A DNA stretch of 64,000 bases from Bacillota bacterium (GTDB taxonomy: Bacteria > Bacillota > SHA-98 > Ch115): positions 1-64,000 of the forward strand of contig JABLXA010000011.1 of the NCBI GenBank assembly GCA_013178415.1, written 5' to 3'. Below, in pieces: positions 17,362 to 26,276 of the stretch. Position 1 is the first letter of the stretch. Every line of letters begins with the position of its first letter. Below the pieces are notes generated by a model that made no database searches, was not told where the DNA came from, and worked only from the letters and a program-made list of their open reading frames with translations. The position numbers and the translations under genes are program-made.

Positions 17362-18876
17362 ATGAAAAAGATCTTGTCTTTGGATCTTGGATCTTCAAGT
17401 GTAAAAGCTCTGGTGATGCAGGAGAATCTGGAGGTGGTTGGCGTAGGATCAGCCCCCTACCCTACTCACTCTCCTGCCCCCGGCTGGGTAGAGCAAGACC
17501 CAGACTCCTGGTGGCCTGCAGCAAAGGCGGCTGCCCGCCAGGCGCTTGATAAAGCTAGTTCTCCACCTGGAGAAATAGTTGGGATAGGGTTGTCGGGCCA
17601 TATGAGTGGCCTTGTGCTGATAGACAAAAACGGGCGCCCGCTGCTCCCATGCATTACCGTTTTTGATACTCGAACTTCCCGGCAATCTAAAATTCTCCAG
17701 GAACAGGCTGGCGATAGAATCCGTGTGCTCACCGGTAACCCCTGTGTTGACGCATTTATGGCCCCAAAGCTTCTATGGGCGAAGATGGAGGCCCCCCAGG
17801 CATATAATTCTGCCCATAAGTTCATATTCCCCAAGGACTACCTCAGAATGCTGCTTACCGGGGAAATATTGACAGAGCCTACCGATGCGGGAAACAGTCT
17901 CTTTCTGAATCCCACCACTCGCTCCTGGGATACGGAACTTTTCAGCGAAATGGGGTTCAATTTGAGATTGCTCCCGGAGATCAAGGAGAGCTGTGAAGTA
18001 TCTGGTTATCTCGGCCGCGATGCAGCATTTGAGCTAGGACTTACCCCGGGCATTCCTGTTGTCTGCGGCGCTGCCGACATGGCATGTAGCGCCATAGGCA
18101 CCGGAATAGTCACTCCAGGGGTCGTAGCCATAACCCTGGGTACTTCCGCTCAGGTAGTCGCTCTCGCTGACGCGCCGGCGCCCGCCGGATATGGAAAAAT
18201 AACTTTCCATCCCCATGCAATACCTGGTTTCCTTTATGCGATGGGCTCTCCTTTCACAGGTGGGCTTGGGCTTGAATGGATCTCGAAAATACTGGCGGGC
18301 GAAGGACATGCCTCGGGCGATGCGATTGCATCTGCTTTGAGTGAAGCTGAATCCGCGCCGCCAGGCTGCCGGGGCGTGATATTCCTGCCATTCTTAGTAG
18401 GCGCGGGCACGCCATACTTTGACCCGAGGGCAAGAGCTGGATTCTTGGGGCTCGCCACAAGTCATACAAGGGGCGACATAATTCGTTCAGTGCTCGAGGG
18501 GATCGCATTCAATATCTATGATTCTCTGAAGGTATTTCAGGAGATGGGAATTTCCATAGAAACTTTGAATGTCGGGGCAGGTGGCATGAGAAGCCCGCTA
18601 TGGAGGCAGATAATAGCAGATGTATGCAATATCCCGCTGAGGCTGATAAAGACACGAGATGCTTCGGCGGCGGGAGCTGCCGCTATTGCAATGGTCGGGC
18701 TCGGGCTCCAAAGCGATTTGGCAACCTTGAGCCTCAAAATCTCCGATCCAACCGATTCAGAAATACCAGATCCAGAAAAGGTGCGTCTCTATGCCAGGTT
18801 ATACGGCCTCTATGAGAGGTTCTACATTTCGACCAAGGACGTTACAAAGGAGTTGACTGAATTATCATTAGAGTAG
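17362..18876 (+). CDS. FGGY-family carbohydrate kinase, xylulokinase-like
   Basis: 504 residues with the two actin-like ATPase domains of FGGY kinases. The phosphate-1 loop is LSLDLGSSSVKALVM at the start, followed by GIGLSGHMSGLVLIDKNGRP near 75, the ITLGTSAQVVAL phosphate-2/adenosine region near 258, and the signature GAGGMRSPLWRQIIADV near 405. It transfers the gamma-phosphate of ATP to a ketose or polyol; xylulose-like sugars are the best guess. The ATG at 17362 is chosen by family alignment, but no clear ribosome-binding site precedes it; a TTG at 17314 after AAAGAGG is an alternative. It reads away from the PrpR-type activator across the repeat array, and a truncated gene follows after 56 bases. 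Confidence 0.9.
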   Translation: MKKILSLDLGSSSVKALVMQENLEVVGVGSAPYPTHSPAPGWVEQDPDSWWPAAKAAARQALDKASSPPGEIVGIGLSGHMSGLVLIDKNGRPLLPCITVFDTRTSRQSKILQEQAGDRIRVLTGNPCVDAFMAPKLLWAKMEAPQAYNSAHKFIFPKDYLRMLLTGEILTEPTDAGNSLFLNPTTRSWDTELFSEMGFNLRLLPEIKESCEVSGYLGRDAAFELGLTPGIPVVCGAADMACSAIGTGIVTPGVVAITLGTSAQVVALADAPAPAGYGKITFHPHAIPGFLYAMGSPFTGGLGLEWISKILAGEGHASGDAIASALSEAESAPPGCRGVIFLPFLVGAGTPYFDPRARAGFLGLATSHTRGDIIRSVLEGIAFNIYDSLKVFQEMGISIETLNVGAGGMRSPLWRQIIADVCNIPLRLIKTRDASAAGAAAIAMVGLGLQSDLATLSLKISDPTDSEIPDPEKVRLYARLYGLYERFYISTKDVTKELTELSLE

Positions 18877-18932
18877 AGTATCCAGGCGGCTCAAACCAAC
18901 CTTCCCTTGACGGATAAATCGGCTATATTGTC

Positions 18933-19670
18933 ATGTTTATGTTACCCCAGAGAATGCATGATGGTATTAAAGCCTCCTCTGAAAATAGCGGCACCCACTT
19001 TGGGGGATTTTCATCCCTATCTCTTTGCTTTTGCCCAGCATGCATGAAGGCCGCTCGCGCGGCCGGCGTAAACGCGCAGGCAGCTCGCAAGCTCGTTATA
19101 AATGAGCTGAATCGCAGTTTTGAGAAAGCGACCTCCGCGTCCGATATAGATTCTTTCGCGAGAAGCGAGGCTGAATTTCTAAGACAAGGACCGAATGCCT
19201 TTGACGCTCTTCCTGATCTCAGGGCCTACCTTGAATGGCGCAGGAGTCCCGTCTTGTCGCTTCTAGAAGAGGTGAGGGACGCAGTCTTACCAGACACGAA
19301 GGTGTTGTTCCTGAGTCTTTCATCCCCCGATGCGGGGTGGCTTTTCGGGGTGGACATCGAGGAGATCGGTAAACGATGCGAGGGCATGATCGTCTGCTGT
19401 TACGATTCTACCGCTGATATGGTGAGAACAAACATATCAGAAACCGCGGCTATTCTGAGCAAAAGCGGCAAAAGTGCGAAAACCACCCAAAGCGAGAATA
19501 CAGAGCTCCATGCAGGCTTTAGGCTCTTCTATCCCGAGATCAGCTCCGCTCCAGAGCTAAAAAGCAGAGTTTCCGCGGCGCTAAAAGGTGGCGCAGATGG
19601 CCTTGTTTTCTATAACTATGGGCTCATACCCAAACCTCGCCTTGGGTGGATCAAAGAGAGCCTCAACTGA
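18933..19670 (+). pseudogene. C-terminal part of an unidentified barrel-type protein
   Basis: 245 codons remain in frame. A Cys cluster LCFCPACMKAA lies near residue 31, a long helical section follows, and the end (GGADGLVFYNYGLIPKPRLGWI) has the look of the last strand and helix of a (beta/alpha)8 barrel such as putative glycoside-hydrolase-like proteins with a C-F-C-x-x-C motif. No ribosome-binding site precedes the first ATG, and a TAA closes the frame only six codons upstream. The N-terminal half expected for a barrel is missing. It follows the sugar kinase by 56 bases and probably once belonged to the same catabolic operon. I cannot assign the family with certainty; a short functional protein is less likely. 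Confidence 0.5.
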
Positions 19671-19713
19671 GAGCCTTTCGCGCAGCTGATCAAAGCCCGA
19701 TATAGAGGGCTGG

Positions 19714-19768
19714 GGCTTGTAGGGGGCCAAGTCTGGTTATCTATGATAGATTTGGCCCTCCGCAAGCC
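19714..19768. terminator. Bidirectional hairpin between convergent genes
   Basis: GGCTTG...GGGGCCAA pairs with TTGGCCCTC...GCAAGCC, with a loop of about 20 bases. It separates the plus-strand gene fragment ending at 19670 from cysE ending at 19814. Confidence 0.55.
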
Positions 19769-19813
19769 GCGAACACATCCAACGTGGGAAAGCAGTATAT
19801 GGATGCGATACCC

Positions 19814-20470
19814 CTAATCATGGGGCACAAGCTCAGGAAGATGCTGCTCGATCTGTGATAGCCTATAATTCATGTTCTGAAGCAGATCCGCTATAGGGTC
19901 GGGCAGGTCGCCGTGGTTTAGATCCACCCCGCCAACCCGTATTCCATCCCTTTTAACAATACGGCCCGGCACGCCTACAACGGTGCAGCCCGGAGGGACA
20001 GATTTGATGACAACTGCCCCGGCGCCTATCTTGCAGTTGTCTCCAATAGTAATGGAGCCTAGCACCTTCGCCCCGGCGCTGATCATGACATTGTTTCCTA
20101 TTGTAGGGTGTCTCTTGCCCTTTTCCTTGCCAGTGCCTCCCAGAGTTACCCCCTGGTAAAGGGTGACATTATCTCCAATCTCTGCGGTCTCTCCTATAAC
20201 GACACCCATGCCATGGTCAATGAAAAATCCCTTTCCAATCCGGGCTCCCGGGTGAATTTCTATGCCAGTGAGCCATCTAGCAAATTGGGAAAGTAGCCGG
20301 GCTAGAAGAAACATCCGCCTCATATACAGGAAATGGGCTATTCTGTGAATCCATAGGGCATGAAGCCCAGGGTAGCAAAGCAGCACCTCAAACACGCTCT
20401 TTGCTGCCGGGTCCCGATCCATGACAGCCCTGATATCTTGCCGGACCTGCTCTATAATTGGAATTTTCAT
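19814..20470 (-). CDS. cysE: Serine O-acetyltransferase
   Basis: 218 residues. It has an N-terminal helical domain ([20 protein letters not shown]) and a left-handed beta-helix of hexapeptide repeats from about residue 68 ([63 protein letters not shown]). The catalytic His of FIDHGMG and the GxTLGGTGK acetyl-CoA loop are present. It makes O-acetylserine, the first step of cysteine synthesis. The start at 20470 is chosen because GGGAGGG precedes it and the fold begins there; the frame runs 40 codons further back. A tRNA-Cys T-box leader lies upstream. No cysK or cysS is adjacent. Confidence 0.95.
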   Translation of the reverse strand: MKIPIIEQVRQDIRAVMDRDPAAKSVFEVLLCYPGLHALWIHRIAHFLYMRRMFLLARLLSQFARWLTGIEIHPGARIGKGFFIDHGMGVVIGETAEIGDNVTLYQGVTLGGTGKEKGKRHPTIGNNVMISAGAKVLGSITIGDNCKIGAGAVVIKSVPPGCTVVGVPGRIVKRDGIRVGGVDLNHGDLPDPIADLLQNMNYRLSQIEQHLPELVPHD

Positions 20471-20667
20471 CCATATCCCTCCCCTCACCTGCCTCTTTGA
20501 AAATAGCCAGTGATTACCATCTTCCCGTCTTAATAATGCCGGACAATGCCCGACTACCACGAAAATAGCCCGCCAACATTTGTGCCGCATTAGGGCCGCC
20601 TGAATGGCCAGACTATTTATTCTAGTCTCTTATACAGCCAAGAATCCTGCCCAACAAAAAGCCCAAT

Positions 20668-20985
20668 GAAAAAGGCTCTTGCCCCCGATTCAGGGGCGAA
20701 GAGCCTTCGCGGTTCCACCCTGCTTGGTTACGTTGTCACATAACCATCTTACCAGGTACAAAGCCTTCCAGTCAGGCTACATGAGATGTGCGGCGCATTC
20801 ACTGACCCAATTGCGGCCTATACCTTGACCCAATAACGCTGGTCTTGCGTCCATCGCTAATCAGGTGTACCTTTTCGCGACGGCAGCTCATGGATGCATT
20901 TCGCCCCGCAAACCTGAGGCCCTTCGCACCAAACGGGCCCTCTCTTGCAGGTCTAACAGGGGGTACTTCTTCCACTCATTGCTTT
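20668..20985 (-). ncRNA. T-box leader (tRNA-Cys specific) controlling cysE
   Basis: On the minus strand the conserved T-box GGGTGGAACCGCG (plus strand 20709-20721) precedes a terminator with arms GGCTCTT-GCCCC and GGGGCGAAGAGCC (20674-20705) and a T-run (20668-20673). Upstream are stem I features: AGTA near 20964 and GGTGCGA in the distal loop near 20925. The specifier region GAAATGCATCC holds TGC, a cysteine codon (plus strand 20896-20898). Uncharged tRNA-Cys would stabilise the antiterminator and switch on cysE. Confidence 0.93.
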
Positions 20986-21012
20986 TATGACTGATTTAAC
21001 AGTGCTATTATT

Positions 21013-21041
21013 AGTTTAGGGCAATTTCCCGCACACGTCAA
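21013..21041 (-). promoter_or_regulatory. Sigma-A promoter of the T-box/cysE transcript
   Basis: On the minus strand TTGACG (21036-21041) and TAAACT (21013-21018) are separated by 17 bases, about 30 bases before the T-box stem I. Confidence 0.65.
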
Positions 21042-21085
21042 ACTGAAAATTGGTCCCGGAGACAGCGTGCCGTTCAAAACAAATG

Positions 21086-22051
21086 CTACCATTCCTGCTC
21101 AAAGAGTTTGCCAATGGATCCGCCGGAATGGATGCACCTGATAGCGCCAGCGAGGAGCCTGCCCACAGAAAGAACGGTCATGTTCTCTGTTTTCTTTTCT
21201 GCATCCACTGGAACCGTGTTTGTAACCACGACTTCCTTGACACCAGAGTCAATTATTCGCTTTCTTGCATCTTCAGTAAGAACCGCATGAGTGCAGGCGA
21301 AATAGATGTCCTTGGCCCCGTGGCTCCTGATGACTCCCACAGCCTCTAGGAGGGATCTTCCCGTGGTGATTTCATCATCAACCAAAAGGGCATTCCTGCC
21401 TTCCACTTCCCCTACCATATCGCTTGCCTTGGCAACATCTTCATTCCCCAAACGCCGCTTGTCAATTATAGCCATGGACGCTGAAAGAGACTCAGCATAT
21501 TTCGTGGCAAGTTTCGCGCGCCCTGCGTCAGGCGCTACCACAACCAATGAGTCAATAGCCCGCTTTTTGAAATAGGAAGCGATGATAGGCTGGGCGGTAA
21601 GATGATCGACTGGTATACTAAAGAAGCCTTGTATCTGGCTGGCATGGAGATCAACTGTAACTACACGATTAGCTCCGGCCACAGTCAGGAGATCCGCGAC
21701 TAGCCGCGCCGTTATGGGGACGCGAGGCTGATCTTTCTTGTCAGACCGGGAATATGGATAATAAGGTATGACTGCAGTGATCTTACCAGCCGAAGCCCTC
21801 TTTAAGGCGTCGATCATTATGAGTAATTCCATCAGACCGTCATTCACCGGTGAGCAAGAAGGCTGTATCACATAAACATCAGCCTCTCTCACACTCTCAT
21901 TGATCTTCACGAAGATATTCTCATTAGCAAAGGTCATAATTTCAGCCTGTCCCAATGGAATGCTCAGAAACGAGCATACCTCACGGGCGAGATCGGGATG
22001 AGCCCGTCCCGTGAATACCTTCAAATCATACACGCCAAAAGCCCTCCCCAT
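21086..22051 (-). CDS. prs: Ribose-phosphate pyrophosphokinase (PRPP synthase)
   Basis: 321 residues of the class I PRPP synthetase family. Landmarks are the N-terminal KVFTGRAHPDLAREV, the ATP-binding flexible loop region YYPYSRSDKKDQPR near 97-110, VDLHASQIQGFF near 134, and the PRPP-binding loop NALLVDDEITTGRSLLEAV near 220. It converts ribose 5-phosphate and ATP to PRPP for purine, pyrimidine, His, Trp and NAD synthesis. The first strand is GVYDLKVFTGRAHPDL where most homologues have LKIFSGN-type sequence, a modest deviation. It is monocistronic here; the usual glmU/spoVG neighbours are absent. The ATG follows CAGGAACT. Confidence 0.94.
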   Translation of the reverse strand: MGRAFGVYDLKVFTGRAHPDLAREVCSFLSIPLGQAEIMTFANENIFVKINESVREADVYVIQPSCSPVNDGLMELLIMIDALKRASAGKITAVIPYYPYSRSDKKDQPRVPITARLVADLLTVAGANRVVTVDLHASQIQGFFSIPVDHLTAQPIIASYFKKRAIDSLVVVAPDAGRAKLATKYAESLSASMAIIDKRRLGNEDVAKASDMVGEVEGRNALLVDDEITTGRSLLEAVGVIRSHGAKDIYFACTHAVLTEDARKRIIDSGVKEVVVTNTVPVDAEKKTENMTVLSVGRLLAGAIRCIHSGGSIGKLFEQEW

Positions 22052-22314
22052 AGTTCCTGCTGTCTGTCAGCGCAAGGTTCCGCTATTCAATGCAAAAAAC
22101 TGATACGCTCCCGCCAAGGAAGCTGCAATAGCCTTCCAGATAATAATGTATCGCTTCAATGGGGAGAAAGCAAGGCGCCAAAGCGTAACGTACTGAGCAT
22201 TTGATATGAGGCGCCCTTATATTGAACAGAATAGCTGGCCATAGATCTGCATTGCCAGCAGCTGATATAGAAAAAGGAGACCTTACATTGCGGTAGTCTA
22301 CGCCTCAGGCTGGG

Positions 22315-23934
22315 TCAGTCTTTGAACCCCACATTGATGAAAACCCCATAGACCTTGATTCCTTCGACCTCCTCGGTAAAATCAAGTGTATTGGCGGTCC
22401 GATCATGAACCTCTGTAAAAATCACTAGATAAGCCTCGCAGAGACCTTCACTGCGCGCGTATTGTGCCGTCTGGACCTTGGCCCTGGCTAACAATGTCTC
22501 ATCCACATAGCTTTTTACCTCGACCACATAGCGTCGACCATTAAGCCAAATCCATATATCAACTCTGCCGTTCCCCGTGGGGAATTCGACGCTGCTATAT
22601 CCCCCCAGTCGGTCAACGAAACTCGATAGATAAGCATCCAGGGAATAATGGTAGACAGCCTCATACCTGGTCCCGCCCCGTCGCTGTTTCGCGAAACTGA
22701 AGGCCTTGCTCCCCCTTCTGTTAACATACCGCTGGTAGCTCTTCAGCACCGCCATCAAATCTAGAGTCCCATCAGACCGCAGATAACTCCGGTAGTCCTC
22801 GCCGGGCAAAAGATAGTTTCTCTGCTCGAAGGCAAGATCAAGCTTTGGCTTGAAATAGGCATAGAGCTTCTTCTGATAGATCGGACAGGAAAATTTGACA
22901 TATTTTCGCAAGGAATTCGGATCCTCTTCATATTCAATGATACCGTTCACCTGGAGGTGCTTTTGCCAGGGTTCATCCACCATATAAGGCACCTTGACCA
23001 CAGTGTCGAAAAGGCGCAAAACCGAGGTTTCTTCTTCCTTGGCCTTGCTGATAATATTGCTCACGTTTTTTGAGATATAGGCGTTAATATAGTAGTCGAG
23101 CATACGGGTGAAGGCATCCATCCCAATCTCAACGGGCTCAACCTCGCCTTTCCGCAACCTATCTGGGTCGATGGGGTTAAAACGCTCCACGAGGAGCTGG
23201 CAAAGTTCATTTACCAGGCCAGGCTGGCCATTGGTTTCGGTATAGATTTTATCCTTTACAGCGGGTGAAAAAGTCTGGCGGGTCTCCTTCTCATACTGGC
23301 CTATAAGATCGAAAACTTCCGTTCGGGTAAAGGGTTCCAGCCTGATTTCATCAGCAATATTGAATGGAGAGGCATGTTCCAGATAGATCTCAGTGAGATT
23401 GCGCACTCCTATCAGGATCAGGGAATGCAGGTTATAGACTGTACCACGATCAGAATAGATCTCGCGGAACACATGCAAAATCTTGCCTACATAATCTCCT
23501 GTCAGCGAATCAAACTCGTCAATCGCTAATACCAGTCTTCTTCTCGTGATCTGCCGCATGATTTGGAAAAATCGCGGCAACTCCGCAATCCTCCAAGGCC
23601 CCTTTTCTGGCAAGTCAATCCCACACAGGGATAGCTTTGCATTCAATCGAAAGGCAAGGAGCTGGCAAAACTCTTCCTCCGTAACGTCGATCATGCCTTC
23701 AAAGGAGAGGACCAAAAAGAGGTACTCTTCCCCAAGTCTACGCCCGATTGCCTCAACAAATGTGGTCTTGCCAGTTTGTCGCGGCGCATACAACGTGAAA
23801 TAGCGCCCTCGCTTCGTTATTCCGTCGCAGCCTTCGCCTTCGATTTGCTTCAGTGTCTGCTGCAGTAGTTCCTCGCGAGGCACATAATAATGCAAAGTGG
23901 GGTCACATGGGCCGGTGGTGTTAAACCTGCGCAT
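22315..23934 (-). CDS. AAA-like ATPase fused to a PD-(D/E)XK nuclease-type domain
   Basis: 539 residues. The first 330 form a STAND/AAA-type ATPase with Walker A YAPRQTGKTTFVEA near residue 50 and Walker B RLVLAIDEFDSLTG near 133, followed by a winged-helix-like segment. The C-terminal 170 residues end in EFPTGNGRVDIWIWLNGRRYVVEVKSYVD, the D...ExK core of PD-(D/E)XK nucleases as in DUF1703-type proteins. These proteins occur as scattered copies in anaerobes; their job is unproven, with defence or mobile-element roles proposed. It is flanked by housekeeping genes and stands alone. It starts after a GGAGGTAGGAGA-like site. Nuclease activity is inferred from motif only. Confidence 0.85.
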   Translation of the reverse strand: MRRFNTTGPCDPTLHYYVPREELLQQTLKQIEGEGCDGITKRGRYFTLYAPRQTGKTTFVEAIGRRLGEEYLFLVLSFEGMIDVTEEEFCQLLAFRLNAKLSLCGIDLPEKGPWRIAELPRFFQIMRQITRRRLVLAIDEFDSLTGDYVGKILHVFREIYSDRGTVYNLHSLILIGVRNLTEIYLEHASPFNIADEIRLEPFTRTEVFDLIGQYEKETRQTFSPAVKDKIYTETNGQPGLVNELCQLLVERFNPIDPDRLRKGEVEPVEIGMDAFTRMLDYYINAYISKNVSNIISKAKEEETSVLRLFDTVVKVPYMVDEPWQKHLQVNGIIEYEEDPNSLRKYVKFSCPIYQKKLYAYFKPKLDLAFEQRNYLLPGEDYRSYLRSDGTLDLMAVLKSYQRYVNRRGSKAFSFAKQRRGGTRYEAVYHYSLDAYLSSFVDRLGGYSSVEFPTGNGRVDIWIWLNGRRYVVEVKSYVDETLLARAKVQTAQYARSEGLCEAYLVIFTEVHDRTANTLDFTEEVEGIKVYGVFINVGFKD

Positions 23935-24105
23935 TCTCCTACCTCCTCACCATGCCTGGGCAATTTTAATTCTAGCATACCTCATAGGAGCCATACAACG
24001 CCATCGCGCCAGAGCGCCAGAGGCCCCCAGCAGCACAATCTCCATGGGGATTGATAGCAGGAGGGAAATGGCCAAAAACGTCGAAGGTCATAATGTGGTG
24101 ATCGC

Positions 24106-25170
24106 ATGATATCTAACGCTGAACCTCTTGGGATGCATAATTCCATAACATGCGTGCCAGGCATCGAGGTTGGATGCGCTGAGGATCCCGTTGGCCTTAC
24201 AGGATGCACCGTGATCTTGGCGAAGGAAGGCGCTGTTCCAGGCGTTGATGTTAGGGGATCTGCGCCTGGGACCAGGGAAACCGATCTTATGCGGCCGGCC
24301 AGGCTGGTTCAAAAGGTGCATGGAATAGTTCTTTCGGGAGGCAGCGCCTTTGGACTAGATGCAGCAAGCGGCGTTATGGCATTCCTGGAGGAACAAGGGA
24401 TAGGGTTTGAGACAGGATTCGGGCGGGTCCCCATTGTCGGCGCTGCGGTGATATTCGACCTTGGAATGGGCAGCAGCAAGGTGCGACCAGATAAGGAAAT
24501 GGGGTATCTTGCTTGTAAGGCGGCATCGTCCGGCTCCGTGCCCGAAGGCAATGCCGGAGCCGGGATGGGTGCCACGGTGGGGAAAGTCTATGGCCCTGTA
24601 TTTTGCATGAAAGGCGGACAGGGGACGTATTGCGTTGAAATCGGGGATGGGATAAGAGTTGGGGCCCTTGCGGTGGTAAATGCCCTGGGTGATGTGGTGG
24701 ACCCCGGCACAGGCAGGATCATCGCAGGAGCATATGACTTTGCGTCAGGTAGATTCCTTGATTGCTCGGCCGCGATGAGGAGGCTTGGGGTACAGGGCGC
24801 GACAAACGCGGACTTCGGCAGGTCGAATCTCGCAAAGTCGCCAGATCAGGTACCACCAGAATCTCCAGGCCCAATTTCCTCCACCACCCTGGTGGTTGTG
24901 GCGACAAATGCAAAGCTCACCAAAGAAGAAACCAATAAAGTCGCGGAAATGGCCCATGATGGTATTGCAAGATCGATTCGTCCGGTGCATACTATGTATG
25001 ATGGAGATACTGTTTTTGCCCTGTCCACAGGAGATAAAGAAGCGGACGTGACCGCTATCGGATCTGTGGCGGCAGATGTAGTGAGCATGGCCATAGTGCG
25101 CGCTGTCATGAAGGCAACCCGTGTGGGTTCGGTGCTTGCGGCTGGTGATATCGTAGATAGGCGCGCATGA
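24106..25170 (+). CDS. P1-family peptidase (DmpA/BapA-like aminopeptidase)
   Basis: 354 residues of the N-terminal-nucleophile-like P1 peptidase family. Family landmarks are VPGIEVGCAEDPVGLTGCTV near 17, VRGSAPGTRETDLMRP near 50, LSGGSAFGLDAASGVM near 77, EGNAGAGMGATVGK near 147, and the STTLVVVATNAKL block near 259, where autoproteolysis before a Ser/Thr generates the nucleophile. Relatives hydrolyse small D- or beta-aminoacyl peptides or amides. GGTGAT lies just upstream of the ATG. The ECF S-component gene follows after 48 bases on the same strand, so uptake and hydrolysis of an amide-containing vitamin precursor or small peptide is conceivable; that link is inference. Confidence 0.9.
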   Translation: MISNAEPLGMHNSITCVPGIEVGCAEDPVGLTGCTVILAKEGAVPGVDVRGSAPGTRETDLMRPARLVQKVHGIVLSGGSAFGLDAASGVMAFLEEQGIGFETGFGRVPIVGAAVIFDLGMGSSKVRPDKEMGYLACKAASSGSVPEGNAGAGMGATVGKVYGPVFCMKGGQGTYCVEIGDGIRVGALAVVNALGDVVDPGTGRIIAGAYDFASGRFLDCSAAMRRLGVQGATNADFGRSNLAKSPDQVPPESPGPISSTTLVVVATNAKLTKEETNKVAEMAHDGIARSIRPVHTMYDGDTVFALSTGDKEADVTAIGSVAADVVSMAIVRAVMKATRVGSVLAAGDIVDRRA

Positions 25171-25218
25171 AAAACGTCCGGCACCCATTGGGGCTGGAAC
25201 GGAGGTGTAAAATAGAAT

Positions 25219-25767
25219 ATGAGACTATCCATTCGGCAGATCGTAGTATCCGGTATTCTAGCGGCGCTCACCATCGTCATGGGAGCTACCGGCATCGGAT
25301 TCATCCCGGTACCTACCCCCGCTGGCGCTGCAACTTTGATGCATCTCCCCGTGATTCTGGCTGGTATCCTCGAAGGGCCCCTGGTCGGCTCCCTAACTGG
25401 CTTGATCTTCGGCCTCTTCACTTTGCAATTCCTGGCCGATCCTCTCGTGGTCATCCCTGCCCGGCTTTTGATTGGGGTCGTAGCATATTATGTCTATATG
25501 CTGACCCGCAAGACATCCTGGGGGCTCGCACTGGCAGCGGCTGCAGGAAGCGCCACAAACACTATAGGGACGCTCTCCCTTTTTGCGCTGCGTGGCTATG
25601 CCCCGGTCGCTGGAGAGAAAGGCATACTCACCATAGCAATCGCCCATGGTATACCAGAAGCAATTGTGGCAGCAGTGGTGATCACGCCCATCGCGCTGGC
25701 AGTGTCAAAAAGCATGGCGAGAGGCTCACTGAAAAATGGGACTGTCGTAACTGGACAAAGATCCTGA
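25219..25767 (+). CDS. ECF transporter S-component (substrate unknown)
   Basis: 182 residues with about five or six membrane segments (SGILAALTIVMGATGIGF, LPVILAGILEGPLVGSLTGL, VIPARLLIGVVAYYVYML and others). The N-terminal ALTIVM/ATLMHLPVILAGIL pattern is typical of energy-coupling-factor substrate-capture subunits for vitamins. The specificity cannot be read from the sequence; similarity in style is to the RibU/PanT/FolT group. No EcfA or EcfT genes are present, as usual for group II systems that share a module encoded elsewhere. GGAGGTG precedes the ATG by 11 bases. It is probably cotranscribed with the P1 peptidase gene. Confidence 0.85.
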   Translation: MRLSIRQIVVSGILAALTIVMGATGIGFIPVPTPAGAATLMHLPVILAGILEGPLVGSLTGLIFGLFTLQFLADPLVVIPARLLIGVVAYYVYMLTRKTSWGLALAAAAGSATNTIGTLSLFALRGYAPVAGEKGILTIAIAHGIPEAIVAAVVITPIALAVSKSMARGSLKNGTVVTGQRS

Positions 25768-25798
25768 TGATCAAGGCTGGTAATGGCTCTGCTAGATT

Positions 25799-26251
25799 TC
25801 ATCCCAGGAGCAGTTTCGCGCCGCCTGCGAGCAGCACGAGACCCAAGACCTTGATCCAGGTAAAGGGCATCTTGGCCAGTCCGAATAGCCCAAAATGATC
25901 GATTATCAAAGCCGTAAGTACCTGGCCCACTATTATGGAGGTGGTGGCGATCGCAACGCCTAGCCTGGGAATGCTGGTCACCACCCCATAGACGATCAAT
26001 ACCCCCAAAATGCCGCCGAGAAAGGTGTACCAGGGAGCATGAGGCGCCGCCTCAAGCTGCCCCTTTCCAAGCCTCAGGACAAAAAGGATGAATATAATGG
26101 TAGCGAGCCCGAATATGTGAACGATGAAGGTAGTCTCCCAGAGCCCTACCACTTTCCCAAGGCGCGAATTCAGCGATCCCTGCAAAGCCATGAGTATGCC
26201 CGCTATCAAGGCGATTACTAACGCCATAATCTTGGCAGACAAGATTCGCAA
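25799..26251 (-). CDS. DMT-superfamily transporter, DUF606/YdcZ type
   Basis: 150 residues in five hydrophobic segments: ALVIALIAGILMALQGSLNS, TFIVHIFGLATIIFILFVL, FLGGILGVLIVYGVV, VAIATTSIIVGQVLTALIID, and VLGLVLLAGGAKLLLG. The motif NSRLGK near residue 28 and GGxLGVxxV near 78 are usual for DUF606 half-size drug/metabolite transporters, which work as dimers in the cytoplasmic membrane. The substrate is unknown. It lies 25 bases downstream of folK on the same strand, so it may be read from the fol operon, although a functional link is not established. Confidence 0.88.
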   Translation of the reverse strand: MRILSAKIMALVIALIAGILMALQGSLNSRLGKVVGLWETTFIVHIFGLATIIFILFVLRLGKGQLEAAPHAPWYTFLGGILGVLIVYGVVTSIPRLGVAIATTSIIVGQVLTALIIDHFGLFGLAKMPFTWIKVLGLVLLAGGAKLLLG

Positions 26252-26276
26252 AAACCCCCTACAACCAAGATCAGAA

